The position numbers were made by a program, and so were the translations under genes. A stretch of 64,000 nucleotides of DNA from Bugulina stolonifera. Its lineage: Eukaryota > Bryozoa > Gymnolaemata > Cheilostomatida > Bugulidae. The first letter of the stretch is position 1. Each line of letters begins with the position of its first letter. Shown piece by piece: positions 36,901-50,200 of the stretch. Where the stretch lies: positions 2,625,001-2,689,000 of the forward strand of contig OW285188.1 in the NCBI GenBank assembly GCA_935421135.1, written 5' to 3'. Under the pieces are notes generated by a model. That model was given only the letters and a program-made list of their open reading frames with translations, did not search any database and was not told the DNA's origin.

Positions 36901-39900
36901 ACATGGTGCCTGGTAATAGGCATAATATTATGTTTCAGAGCTGAGTTTTTATGGGATATCCTGGTATATTTTGAGTTTCATAGAATAACAACCTGGTAAT
37001 GTCACTATAACAACTCCAGAAATGGATGCTGGAGGCGTTTGGTTGGCAACGTGTCAAGGGAGGAACCATGCATGAATCAAATGGGATCCAGTTTTGGCTG
37101 GTTATCAACATTCACCAGCACCTATATGCTGTATACTAGCTGTATATTATGGTGTCTACTTGCCTGTCACACCACTATAATCAGTGAAGGAGACCACAAA
37201 CAGATATTTTATCAGCTGGAGAACAAATATTATGTATTTGGTGTGTGCTATTTGCCTACCAGCAAGGCATGCAACAAATGGAACTTTATGATAATGTATT
37301 ACTATTTTTATTGTTATAATGTCATTATCCCCACATCACCCCACAAAATTGTTATCCCCGACTACATCACCCCACAAAATTGTTATCTGTAAGTTGTTTA
37401 GCTGTTGTCAAGCCTAACAGTTTATTTTGATTTGCACACTACATACATGTTGTGCATGTACTACAACTACATGATTTGTAATACTACTAATTCTATTATT
37501 ATTTTTATAGCAATGATGGTCAGTGAACTGTTGTAGTTGTCCTCTCTATAACTTGTGGATAAATAAACAGGACAGGATTTTCATCATCATCATGTTTATA
37601 TAACACTATGAGTAAGAGCCTGATATTGATTATAATGTACCTGTATTTAGTTTCTGAAAGCTAAATCAACTGGTGTATTGCACCATAATTACTGTGTATA
37701 TTGCATCATATGGTGCGACAGAGAGAAGGTAGTTCCAAGCTCCATGGCACTCCTTGTTACTCCACAGATCTACTACATGTACATGTACAAGCAGCAGATT
37801 ATCACACATAACGACATATACATTGGCACATTGCACTGGTTGTGGTAGCCAACAGGTGCAGCGCAATGTATTTACCTGGGGAAAAGTTTGGTAGCTTCTG
37901 AGACTTGGATATACTTGAAACCGTTCATAACTATATAAGGGATGTATTGAGACTTGAATATAAAGTAGCCTCTGTTCTCCAACACTGGCGAGAACCGACT
38001 GTGGTTACCATCTATAACTGGCTGAAACCTGAGTAGATAAATAATAACAGGCTAACAAAGTAGATAGAGAAAGTTTGTGAAATGGCACATTATGCAGAGA
38101 GATGAGATTTTTATGTCATGAATCATCTATATATTAGCATTCACAGATAATCGATCAATATATTGACAGGGTCTCCAATATTAATTACATATGTTTAGCA
38201 TATTAAAGAAATATTAGCATGGTGGTAAAGTGAGTTGATGATAACATACACACATCAAAACCAGCCCAACCCTGAATTATGCCCAACTAACTAATTGATC
38301 CCTTTGAAATAAAATAACATAGCAAACACCATAACAGGTATTATAATTATGCTGTGTATACATGTATTCCAATAGTTAGAGTAATATTTCTGAATTTGAT
38401 GTGCCACTAAATGTTTTACTCAATCACTGATAGCTTCACCCAACTGTGTGGAATCCTTGGATGAGAATCCTATAGAATTTATAAATTATCATTCAGATAC
38501 TTTTATCATGATACCAGGTTACAGCAAGGACTGTATTAGCATGAACAATGTATAACACATTGTGTAGACATTGGTAGGTGTGACTAGAAAGGGAGTTGCC
38601 CCCTCCTACCCACCTGTATTCCACGCCATTAGTATAGCCCACAATAGGAGCAGGTATAGCATTAGCTGACTGCTCCTCTCTGTTTAACAGCAGCATAGTC
38701 CTTATTGTACCGTTAACTGCTGATTCACCATCTGAATCAGAGCCTCCATCTGATGGTGTGTATGGAGGAAAGTGCACTGTGCCACGTGACGATAGTGTGC
38801 AGTTGGACATAGAGTCGGCCATGTTGTTATGATTTGTAAAGTTCTGCTTGAAGTCATCACAGGTATCGCCTGCAGCAGCTGCTACCAGGTCTTTAGTGCC
38901 ATTTGTCTTTGTACATATGCCATTAGAGCAGATGTCCTTATATGACCTACCAATACGACATTCTAGTTACACAATTATTAGAGAATACATTGGGAGTTAT
39001 CAATCATGGCCCACATATTTTGGCCAATCATAGGCTGAAATAGCCTTTGACAATATTGACAGACGGCTGTTTTATCAACCTCAGAAACTAATTGTAGAAC
39101 ATCCAGCTGAAATAGTCCATTATTTATGAAGCGGATTTTTCCCACAATGCCACAGTGAGAGTATATCATGCTGTCTGTCTGTACTAAGAATAAAGGCTCG
39201 GGTACACAAGAGTCAGTGAGCTTCGCAGAGCAACTTCGTTCTTCGTTGGCATGTTCCTAGAGGCAATGCGTAGTACCAGTTCACCAATGGCCTTGATTGA
39301 TATCCAACCAATCACCAGATCTCATTTTAAATAAATTATATAATTGGAGTCGTTGTATCTAATATTAGCCAATCACCACAGCGCTCCGTAACACCGTGGA
39401 CTGAAAAGACCAACATGTTGGTCTTTGCATAGCCAAACAAATGGCGTGCCGATTTGCTCTAGAACGAGGCTCCGAAGGCCGAAAAAGAACAATCAGTCTC
39501 TCATGTAGCTGATTTCAGATTGATGATAGCAACCAACTGAAGTTGTCTTACCTGTGCCGGTGAGCATTTGATTCCTCTTCAGCACCGCTGTCTGGAAAGT
39601 TGTACACGTCTGCACATAGTAAAATAATATTGTAAATAATATGCAAGCTGTTGCACTGTATAGTGTATACTATTATAGGGTATAGGCTATTGTACTGTCA
39701 ATGGAAGACAACTCTGTGAGACAGGGGAAGGGTAAGAGTAGACAACTACAAAAAATTCCCGATTTTTTAGCAGTACATTATCCATAAAGATAATACTGCT
39801 ACTATGCTATACTATAGGATATATAACAAAATATACATGTATACTGTACTACCTTAACACCAGTCTACTCTACTCTGTTAAACATTGGAAAACAACAGTA

Positions 39901-42900
39901 TAAAGAGTAGAAAGGTAACAAAATTCTATATACTTACCATGCAGAGTATAACTGGGAATATATTATACTTACTGATATACATAGATATGGTAGACATGCA
40001 AAGTAAGTTTCTATTTACTTACTAAGAATAATATTTATTATAGTTATTATTGTTAGGAAGAAAATTTAAATACTAGTATATACCACTGCAGCCCATGCAA
40101 TGAACTGTGATAAACGTTAGCATGAATAATGTGGTATCTACCTACCTTACAGAGTTATCTATCCCATTGGACAAAGCTGTATTGTACCCAGAGCGGCCAG
40201 AAGTGCTTTGGATGTTATAGCTATAACAAAGATAATGTGGATGAAATTCCCATTTATACATACATGTTATAAAATAAAAAGGCTACAGCTACATGTATGT
40301 GACGTACCAAGATGCCTAGATAGTGTCGCTATTATTTTATGAAATAAGAAAGAATACTGAATGAAAAGTATAGTTTAGGACTTCTTGCTTTACAAGTCTC
40401 CCTAGTTCTTCAGAAAACACAGATTGGCAGACAGGCCGTATAGCTGCTGTATAACATCATGTATTTGGTGGTAATACACATAATATACGTGTACCTGGAG
40501 GCCAAGGTGGGGAGGCTTTCAATGTCCTCAGTAAAAAGTAGTTGATGACGCATGCTCTTCATGGCGTCTAGTTTCGACTTTCTCTCAAATGTTGAAGCAA
40601 GCTGGGTATTTTGGAGGTAAAGTGCCGGACTGAGATTCTCATGTGCATTTGCATTAGTTTTCTGATCTGCTTTACTCACTTTGGAGTTGTTTCCCCCCGA
40701 TAGACAAGCCGTTCGAGGCGATCTCTTCTTCCTGATTCGTGTGAACTTCTTCTTGTTTACGGTATATGAGACAGACTTTGAATGACTGTGACTGCCACTG
40801 TTCACTGAGACCTTGCGGTCTGCTGCTGGAGTTTGACTGAGGTTGGTGATGTGTTTGGTACATTGATCTTGACCTGAACCAGAAGTTGGTAGGTTAGAAA
40901 GAGATTCTGTTGGGGTAGTGAAGTCCTTCACGCCACTCTCCTTGCCATTTGACTCCACAGCACCACCTTTAGGTTGATGAGAGGACTTTGGTTTAGTGGA
41001 GGACGTGCTCTTAGATGGCTCTAGTTTCCTACTCTCCTCAGCGTTATGTGATTTTGATTTTTTCTGTGTAATTTTGCCTAAAGCATCAAATACCTTCTTT
41101 GCTTTAGTTGGAGCTTTTGGTTGCCCTGACAACATTGTTGTGGTATCTTTGTTAGGCTTGTCTACTTTCTTCTTGCTCTTCTTCACTCTAGGCAGATTCT
41201 TTTTACCCTGAAGAGTAGTAATAATATAGAAATACTTGAACATCACATCAGAAATACATTGTCAACATGTATGGGTGTTTGTAAGCTCTGAGATCCAAAA
41301 CCCAGCATGCGAATGAAGGTGGTATAGCATAGGATACAGTTGAGAATGTACAGTACATTGTCATGCAGCTTCAACACAGTATCATAGGAGTTACTAGTAA
41401 TTCATCCATTCCTGAATTTAATTATAATTCCTGGAATTGCCATTCAGCTATCCATAAATCAAAGCAATTAACAATAACCTTTGTATAAATCTTCATTCTC
41501 TTCATATACATCTATATTTCTCTAGTTTGCCTACTCTTAGTTAGTGCAAGTCTTACACTTAATCGAGAGTTCAACATACCACAGCATGTAGTACTAGTGA
41601 GTCATTGTACTGCTCAATATTCCGACTAAGTGCTCGGAGTTATTCTCTCTCTTATTGTACGCATTGTATGCACTGTATGTACTCTGTAGTATGTGTATGT
41701 ACTGTATGCACTGTATGTACTGTATGTACTGTATGCACTGTATGCACTGCAGTATGTGTATGTACTGTATGCACTGTATGTACTGCAGTATGTGTATGTA
41801 CTGTATGCACTGTATGCACTGTATGTACTGTAGTATGTGTATGTACTAAGGGAATATGACACTGACCCCGACAGGAGAGGACAACCATAGGCTGGTTGCG
41901 TTGTCATGTGGTCTGTAGGGTCTCTTCAACCACGGAACGTTAGCCTTTCCTTTGGCAATAGCTGAGCATAGAACCATCTCACTTGATGCTTGACCAAAGC
42001 TACCCTGCTGAACTGTCGCCTGCTGAACTGTCGCCTGCTGAACTGTCGCCTGCTGAACTGTCGCCTGCTGAACTGTTGCCTGTTGCACTTTTGACTGGGA
42101 ACCATTTGACTGTGACCTTTTAACTTTTTCACTAGATTTTGTTTTTTCCTTCGGAAATGAAGGAGTTTTCAAAAAATGCTGTTTAGTAGCTTTCCCTGCT
42201 GTCTTCTTGGAAACACCAACTAGTGTGGGTTTGGATTTATCACCCACCGTAGGTTTGGATTTATCACCCACCGTAGGTTTGGAGTTATCACCCGCTGTAG
42301 GTTTGGAGTTATCACCCACCGTAGGTTTAGAGTTATTACTCACTCTAAGTTGGGAGGTATCACCCACTGTAAGTTTGGAGGTGTTACACGCTGTAGGTTT
42401 CTTGGCTTTCCTCACGCCTTTGGTCTTTCTACCATCTACAGACAAGCTGCCAAGGAGAAACATTGGTTTGTGGTCCACTTCCTCCAGCTCCGCCGGCACT
42501 GACACAGGAAGTGACACGGCAGACACATTCATCTGAGATGGTGAACGTAGAACTTTGCTAGCAGTGTCAGCACCATCGTCATCATCATCATAGTCATCAG
42601 CAAAACCCCAGAAATCCTACAGCGTGACAGTAGGACACAGCATGACACAGTAGGACACAGCATGGCACAGTAGGACACAGCATGGCACAGTAGGACACAG
42701 CATGACACAGTAGGACACAGCATGGCACAGTATGATATGTGATAGTGTTATATGCATGGAAACAATGTAGTAGACCCACAGTATATGTAGAAAGTCATGT
42801 CACAGTTTAATTAATACAACATTTCTCTGATCTAACCATGATAAATTACAATTGTAAAATATATAGACAGAAAACAGTAAATGGAGGTTGATTAAAAGTG

Positions 42901-45900
42901 ATTTATATCTAATTTGTTACTGAACATGATGGCCCACCTGTGGTATCAGTGCTATATTCTAACCCTAAGTCATCTAACAATAATATCACTGAGCTCCAGT
43001 ACACGCAATGTAGGCGATGGAAACATTTTTGTTATTCGCTTTCAATTCAACTTCCATGATGAGATACATGCACTCATTTTATGAAACTATAAGAGTACAT
43101 TGACTTATATGACAACTTGAGCCGAGATTGGACGGTTTTTATGAGTGACTAGAACCTGTCATGCTGATTTATTCACAAGTAGATTTTGCAAGGACAAAAA
43201 TTACATTGGTGTAAAATGTAACATTTTTGACTGAAAGTGAACTGGTATTGGTGTGCAATGATGGCATTCAAATCAATTGCTGATATGTCAATTGTATACA
43301 CTAATAATGTTATTCCAACTATTTTATCATGGGTACATTTGCATGTAATATACATTTATATCCACCCTAGTTTAAGATGAATCCAATAGGATAATATGTG
43401 TATATGATTGTTATAGTAAAACAATTCTACAATTTATATTAGTACATTTCAGGGATCAAAGGTCATTTACCAGCACACTTGCACACAGCAGCAGCAACGT
43501 ACATGGCCTAATAGTGTACATGGCCTAATAGTGTACATGGCCTAATAGTGTACATGGCCTAATAGTGTACATGGCCTAATAGTGTACATGGCCTAATAGT
43601 GTACATGGCCTAATAGTGTACATGGCCTAATAGTGTACATGGCCTAATAGTAGACAGTTTTATTTATACAACCACTACTATGCGCAGCATGCAACAACAC
43701 AATAACAGTGCATTGTGAATAGAGCATGCAGTTAGTTGCTTGGCTACTCGGGGAGTTGTCTTTTACTGCACTACTATTTGGGGAGGGGAACCACAGTATC
43801 ACCTGTTTACTTATAATAATATTATAGAAGTGCAGTATAATATCTTGTATTTCTGTCACGATATTCCCATCACACAGTTGGATTGATCACAAATTGAGTG
43901 ATCTTATCTATGCATCGCACTAGCAGCTTGTTAACTTCCTATGAGTTTCCATTCAATATGTTCAAGCTGAATCTAACTCAAGCATTACAAATTCTCATTT
44001 TTAAGTGATGATTTAACTTTAGGCCAATAGACTTATTGCACAAGCTGTGGAATTTGAGACTATACTATTTACATGTACGTGTAACACAATGCACACTGAA
44101 CATGTGACCTGGGAGGGGAGGAACAGCTTTGCGCTATAGAGTATATATGCTACTATACACAACATCAGAGGTAAATGCTAATAGCATACTCTCTGCTACA
44201 CACTCAACCACCACATGGAGTACAGTGTACAGCAGTGTCTGCTATCGCCACTAAAACATTACAGTATTACTACATATAACCTGCCTGCCCTGACAAGCAG
44301 CTGATATCATGTCTGCTGGACACACTGCATCATGATATGTTGCACTATATTATGTAGTATTGTTTGGCTATGCCCCCATTGCATGACTTGATGCTACAAA
44401 TTAGCATGCTAAGTAATATACACAATCATATATAATGTGGCCTGGCCCACACATACATGTACATGTATAGTACTACCTGTAAGTGTATAATACTACCTGT
44501 ACGTGTATAATACTACCTGTAAGTGTATAATACTACCTGTAAGTGTATAATACTACCTGTAAGTGTATAGTACTACCTGTACGTGTATAATACTACCTGT
44601 ACGTGTATAGTACTACCTGTATGGGTATAGTACTACCTGTACGTGTATAATACTACCTGTACGTGTATAGTACTACCTGTACGTGTATAATACTACCTGT
44701 ACGTGTATAGTACTACCTGTACGTGTATAATACTACCTGTACGTGTATAGTACTACCTGTACGTGTATAATACTACCTGTACATGTATAGTACTACCTGT
44801 ACGTGTATAATACTACTTGTATGTGTATAATACTACCTGTATGGGTATAGTACTACCTGTACGTGTATAGTATTACCTGCACGTGTATAATACTACCTGT
44901 ACGTGTATAGTACTACCTGTACGTGTATAATACTACCTGTACGTGTATAGTCCTACCTGTACGTGTATAGTACTACCTGTATATTCAGGTGTATCTAAAG
45001 CACTTATATGGTTGTATACTAATGTACATGCACGTGTTAGACATGTGGGACCTCTACATTTGTTACATAAAGTGTTACAGAAGTTCCCACAATATTGTTA
45101 TAACTATTTTGCTCTACAATACATGCTAATGATGCTATACAGGTAACACACACTACATACTATACAGGTAACACATACTACATACTATACAGGTAACACA
45201 TACTACATACTATACAGGTAACACATACTACATACTATACAGGTAACACACACTACATACTATACAGGTAACACACACTACATACTATACAGGTAACACA
45301 TACTACATACTATACAGGTAACACACACTACATACTATACAGGTAACACACACTACATACTATACAGGTAACACATACTACATACTATACAGGTAACACA
45401 CACTACATACTATACAGGTAACACACACTACATACTATACAGGTAACACATACTACATACTATACAGGTAACACACACTACATACTATACAGGTAACACA
45501 CACTACATACTATACAGGTAACACACACTACATACTATACAGGTAACACACACTACATACTATACAGGTAACACATACTACATACTATACAGGTAACACA
45601 CACTACATACTATACAGGTAACACACACTACATACTATACAGGCAACACACACTACATACTATACAGGTAACACACACTACATACTATACAGGCAACACA
45701 TACTACATACTATACAGGTAACACATACTACATACTATACAGGTAACACACACTACATACTATACAGGTAACACACACTACATACTATACAGGCAACACA
45801 TACTACATACTATACAGGTAACACATACTACATACTATACAGGCAACACATACTACATACTATACAGGTAACACATACTACATACTATACAGGTAACACA

Positions 45901-47222
45901 TACTACATACTATACAGGTAACACACACTACATACTATACAGGTAACACACACTACATACTATACAGGCAACACATACTACATACTATACAGGTAACACA
46001 TACTACATACTATACAGGTAACACACACTACATACCATCAGCTAGATGTCATACCTGTGAGGCGACACTTTCTGTGTCACTGGCAATGGTGAGGTGAAGA
46101 GAAGATACATCTGTGTCAGCCTTAGTGTCAGCAGTCGCTGCTGTTGGCTGGGTTAGAATAGACAGTGGGCTGGTCCCACATGACACTGCATTCGGATTGG
46201 TGATTGGTGCAGAGACCACCTTAGCCTGTGCTACAACCTGCAATATAGTTCCATGCCTCTACATCCCACAGGCTATACATGACCATGCAGGCACCCTACT
46301 CAACCTATTGCTGCAACATGGCCACCGGCATGCAGCTAGATATGCACCAAGCGTGAAATGGTTTCCAACAAGCCAGTCTTTTATAAAATCAGAATGGTAA
46401 GTGGAGATTTGGTTAGGAACAGCATAAGGTTACCTACCCAGCCATAAAATGGAATAATAACGTGTACCGGCTAGAAAATTATGAATAATAATACACAAAG
46501 AAAGGATAAATAACAGGGCAGCTAGGTAAAATAATAGAAACTGTATACCAGGTATGTTATTTCTACCTTGTCCGAGAGATTAATTTCATTGATCCATAGA
46601 TTTGCAGCCATGTCGGACAGATTTGCATCACACGCCATCAAAAGGTTCAAACATTTCACATGAATGCTGGCTACATTGGACACAATTGAATTGAAAGCAT
46701 TTCGGCTGCTTCTAGCAACAACCTGCAAGAGAGGGAACAAAAAGTAATTAAATGAGTAAATAAGTGCTTAATTTGACAATTGAATAACTTGTATTTTCTT
46801 GTTGTTTATATAAATATAAAATTTTTGCACTTTGACAAAGGAGGTATGATTATTCACTGGGTAACAAAGGCGTATAATATTAGCAATCAGTAGAACAGCT
46901 CAGCCACAATACTTGAGAGAGTGAATGTATGCATTGCTTACACTCAATAGCTGATGGATTGAAAGTATTTGCTCACAACTAATCCAGCATACAGAGCACA
47001 TAAAAAGGAAAGACAAAGGTTGCCTATAGGCCTTTCAGTCCTTTCACTAAACAAACAATGATATGGGTTAGGTTGAATAAACCAAATATAAGAGTATGAG
47101 GCTTCAGAAATGTCTTAAGCAAACAACTTTATAAAAATGAAAGAATGAATTCAGAGCAAGCTTACCACTGATGCAGTTTTATGAACCATAGTAATAGCTG
47201 TAGAGTCTGCAGGCTTTGATAT
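33984..47222 (-). CDS. Long multi-exon gene of unknown family (5' end not resolved)
   Basis: Predicted coding exons in transcript order: 47166-47222, 46567-46722, 46055-46237, 41867-42616, 40495-41207, about 40146/40151-40220, an optional 14-nt exon 39938-39951, 39552-39609, 38614-38946 (or to 38962), 37876-38028, 35439-35517 and 33984-34169. Borders are GT-AG and phases chain. The middle joins either through the 14-nt exon (giving DVYNFPDSGAEEESNAHRHR) or without it in another frame; I prefer the former. The 250-residue exon begins DFWGFADDYDDDDD and holds seven 8-residue SKPTVGDN-like repeats and VQQAT repeats. The next exon is Lys/Ser-rich with KKSKKKVDK and RIRKKR clusters, suggesting a nuclear protein. 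The C-terminus is folded-looking: SRFSPVLENRGYFIFK, NGFKYIQVSEATKLFP, then CGRRC and CDNC pairs that could bind zinc, then an acidic helix. I do not recognise the family. Confidence 0.6.
34238..35068. mobile_element. Foldback hAT element in last intron of the unknown gene
   Basis: Starts CAGGGTTGTAACAA and ends GTTACAGCACTG, flanked by TTCATGGA (34230-34237) and TCCATGGA (35069-35076), an 8-bp duplication with one mismatch. Inner arms of ~180 bp (about 34384-34560 and 34815-34995) are inverted copies of each other, sharing TTAAACCACTACTGTC and GATTGATGTGTTGTTTGTCT. Non-coding, 831 bp. Confidence 0.88.
35684..36073. mobile_element. hAT MITE with perfect 8-bp TSD
   Basis: 390 bp starting CAGGTGTCCCAACC and ending GGTTGGGAACCCTTG, flanked by the perfect duplication CTATACTC (35676-35683 and 36074-36081). 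TTGCCTAGTCACCC near the left and GCACCCCCTAAATTT near the right are typical of such degenerate subterminal regions. It lies in an intron of the minus-strand gene. Non-coding. Confidence 0.92.
41660..41850. repeat. Intronic minisatellite, 9-bp unit
   Basis: Tandem TGTATGCAC / TGTATGTAC units, interrupted by AGTATGTGTATG, fill the intron 41208-41866 almost up to the exon donor at 41866. The overlapping Cys/Met-rich and His/Thr-rich frames on both strands are by-products. Confidence 0.93.
42003..42085 (-). repeat. Coding 15-bp tandem repeat (VQQAT)
   Basis: About five 15-bp units (CTGCTGAACTGTCGC on the plus strand) inside the 41867-42616 exon encode consecutive VQQAT pentapeptides without breaking the frame. 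The first units are identical, a sign of recent expansion. Confidence 0.9.
42200..42395 (-). repeat. Coding 24-bp tandem repeat (SKPTVGDN)
   Basis: Seven to eight 24-bp units encode SKPTVGDN-like octapeptides with Lys/Asn and Val/Ala variants. They lie N-terminal to the VQQAT repeats in the same exon. The outer units are more diverged than the central ones. Confidence 0.9.
42628..42735. repeat. Intronic minisatellite, 20-bp unit
   Basis: Five copies of ACACAGCATGRCACAGTAGG begin only ~12 bp outside the acceptor of the 41867-42616 exon, so the array occupies the polypyrimidine/branch-point region of that intron on the minus strand. Confidence 0.92.
43498..43650. repeat. Intronic minisatellite, 17-bp unit
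   Basis: Nine essentially identical copies of TGTACATGGCCTAATAG inside the 42617-46054 intron. Near identity indicates recent expansion. Confidence 0.96.
44461..44985. repeat. Intronic minisatellite, 20-bp unit, ~26 copies
   Basis: TACTACCTGTACGTGTATAR repeats every 20 bp with variants at a few positions (ACG/AAG/ATG, ATAA/ATAG). The ATAA/ATAG types partly alternate in the middle, suggesting 40-bp higher-order duplication. Confidence 0.96.
45140..46035. repeat. Intronic minisatellite, 25-bp unit, ~36 copies
   Basis: ACACAYACTACATACTATAC plus AGGYA repeats every 25 bp. Variation is nearly confined to CACAC/CACAT and GGTAAC/GGCAAC, giving a readable variant map. It ends ~20 bp from the donor of exon 46055-46237. 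Confidence 0.97.
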
Positions 47223-50200
47223 CTGATGATGGGAGCACTGGTTTACTGTACAGTCCCTTTCAAATCAATCAACTAGTGTGGGCAAGCAGCTACAAGTAAT
47301 GCATGTATACTACGCTGTGATGTGATGCAATGCACATATAAATGTTAGTATAAGCTGAACACGAGCAGCATCAGTGACAATATGTGACCCAAAGTCAGCA
47401 GAATGTCTGTACATTATCCTTGTCCTGCTTGGGAATGCTACTAGCGCACTCCATATCAGTGGGATCGCTGCTTATAGCAGTGGACGTTAACAGCAGGGCT
47501 AGACGTACTTGTGACCGACCTGTTGGTGACCAAACTTCTAGTCATGTGACAACAACAGCATTCACTAAAAGGTTGGCCACAAATAAGTAGGTGGATAGAG
47601 ATAGGTGTCCTAGTATTGCTAGTACTTAGATACTGTGGACATTATTACAGTGTACCATGTCGTACAGGACTGTGAGTTTGCCGGAGCACGGTTTGGAGGT
47701 TTGGATAGTGTGCATATAATGGTGACTAATCTTCTAGTCATTACAAGACGTAGAATGACTGAGAAGAGTAACCACCATTCTACAGCCACCAGATCCACAC
47801 TGGCACACGGATGCAGCCAGTGTGGACACGAAGACGTCCAGAAGGGCTAACGAACTAAGGCAACTACTAGCTAAATAGGAAGGAATAAGTCAGAATGAAG
47901 CAGTGACAATTATTCTAGTCATGGCATCAGTTACCAGCATGGCTAGAATAACAGCCACTGCACCACATCATCTCTACCAGGTCAACCTCTGCCAGTCAGA
48001 CCTCCACTCAGAGACGTGTACAAACAGCATCCCTTGGCACTATGACTACACGGAGAGTGTAATAATGCACATAGACGCCGTGCTATGCCAGAGCAGTAGT
48101 AAAACAATAGAGAACAGAGAGCCCACAAATAACACTGTACTTTAACATAGTAGAGTAGCAAGTGGTGTTGTTACATGCGTGTGTTACATGCGCACCACAT
48201 TTCACAAGTCTAGAAAGCCCACATTATACAGTCTACTTAACAGTGAAGTAGAGATCTATGATCTGTCACTTGTTCAGGAAGATGGAAATACAGGGAATTA
48301 ATGTAGAAGCAAACAGTTCTAGTCTCCAGACCTTCATAACAAACCATAAACTCATCTCACTATCTCCATTAGCATTTAAATGCCATTATTGAAACATTAA
48401 TCATAAGTTGAATATTGTAATGCATTTGTGGTTGGCAGAGTATAATCTGATAGAAGAGTAGAGAGGAGAGGCAGTTAGTGATGGTGATGAATACTAAAAA
48501 CTGATAAAATCTACTCCAGTTGTAATTTCAAAGATAGGAAGGCAGACCTATAATATTGCATTGCTAAACAACTTAATAAATGATAGTAGTGAGGAGTGTA
48601 CTACTAGGTATACTACATGTACATGTAGATAGTACCATGATGTAGTCACTAAAGTATAGTAGTATTGTGGTGTAGTAGGATAAGGATGATAATGCACTAT
48701 GTAGTTCTTTAGGTAATTATCACTACAGCCAATGTAATATGGTATTCATTACTAGGTAAGGTCACAAACTCAGGTAAACTATGTATGATGTGCTAATACG
48801 TCTACATAGTGTGATATTTAATCTTATCACCCAACATCTACAAGTAGTGATGCTGCCAGATGATACACTGCTGCTAGACTTAGATATATATATATATATA
48901 TATGTACATTGCATACCTATATTATAACTGCATCAGGGCACATTACACTAGCTAATAGTACACCAACCCAACATCACTGTCTAAATTCCCCAGCACCTGA
49001 CAAACACTACTGTACAGAGCGACACACTATACTACTATCCTCTACAAATTCTTTCTGACAGAATAGGCCATACTAGTGACAGCATGCTAAGACGTCCATG
49101 CAAGAGCAGCAGAATGTTCTGGTTGCTTGTTAGCACAAAGCCATGGTGACTGAATGTCTAGTCATGGAATATAGGGTATCATGACTGCAAACAGTCAGTC
49201 ACCACTGTCTTGGGTTATTTACCTTATAAGATCATATCTTCGCAGCAAACAATACGACACATTCTCAACTTTTCTATAACGCCAACTCAATTCCACAAAG
49301 TATCACTAAGTCACTAACACATTTATATCTTTTCAACTCCAAGGTTAAAATTCCATACAAATATGACAAGTTGAACTAACACATCTACTAAACAATGTGA
49401 AAACTAGTAACTGCAGAATAGCAGGTATGATGCCGAATTTCATTCTTTAAAATAAGTCTTTAGTTAAGCTGGATGAAGTTGTGAGATTCTTAAAATATGT
49501 ATAATGTTACGGATGAAATTAATACTTACCTTAACAAAGTATAATAGAAAGTGGATTAGACAGTGCTAACCAGTGAATTAGCAGATGGTACAAAGTTACC
49601 ATATATAGCAACCAAGTGACTTGGATATCCAATAAAACAAACTAGTCCACCATCTAAACTTACAGCAGAGCACCCTGCTGCTGTACAAGCTACACTAGCC
49701 AATAGACTTGAGCACCTCTAGTACATTGACTGATGCCATACACATTGTACTACTATAAGTATCCTAATCCACGTTGCCCTCTCACCTATGCATACCTGTG
49801 TTAAGTTAGAGCTGAGATAACTAATATAATGTGTACAGTTGCACTACAGACTGTATGCACTAGAGCCACAACTTGTATTGATAGCAGTACGATTCTAATC
49901 AATGTAACCACTAACCTGTAGGCTAATATACTGTCAAAAGTTCAAGAAGGGCAACCATCCGTTTAACTGCCAGTCAACTGCAGTCAACGGTGGTCGAGAG
50001 AGAGCAGAGGCTATCTATATCAGTCATTACCTTTTTGACTAACCTGTACTGGATCAAATGCAAATAGCTGCTAATCAGTAAGCTACTCCAACCAACTCTA
50101 TACAACCATTATGGATCAAACACTAACAACACAATTCCTAGAAGCTTGACCAGTTGCAGCAGCCCCTTCCCCTATGTTCACCTACACCAAACTGACAGGA

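Noticed and set aside
38978..39169. Extra exon of the unknown gene with a CQYC motif
   Set aside because: The frame looks protein-like, but no acceptor/donor pair gives a phase compatible with neighbouring exons.
39180..39510. GC-richer block with GACCAACATGTTGGTC palindrome as a MITE
   Set aside because: I could not find matching terminal inverted repeats or a duplication; it is intronic DNA of the minus-strand gene.
41605..41907. Cys-rich, Met/Cys-rich and His/Thr-rich frames on both strands
   Set aside because: By-products of the 9-bp intronic minisatellite, open in several frames at once.
43498..46035. CRISPR-like arrays
   Set aside because: Units are contiguous without unique spacers, and the DNA is eukaryotic; these are minisatellites in an intron.
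47384..48145. Three adjacent plus-strand frames of 68-80 residues
   Set aside because: Different frames, no hydrophobic or motif pattern, no consistent splice sites to join them.
49531..49570. Small minus-strand exon ending in a strong GTAAGT donor
   Set aside because: Two of three frames stop and the only open one encodes 12 unremarkable residues; it might be a non-coding leader exon.
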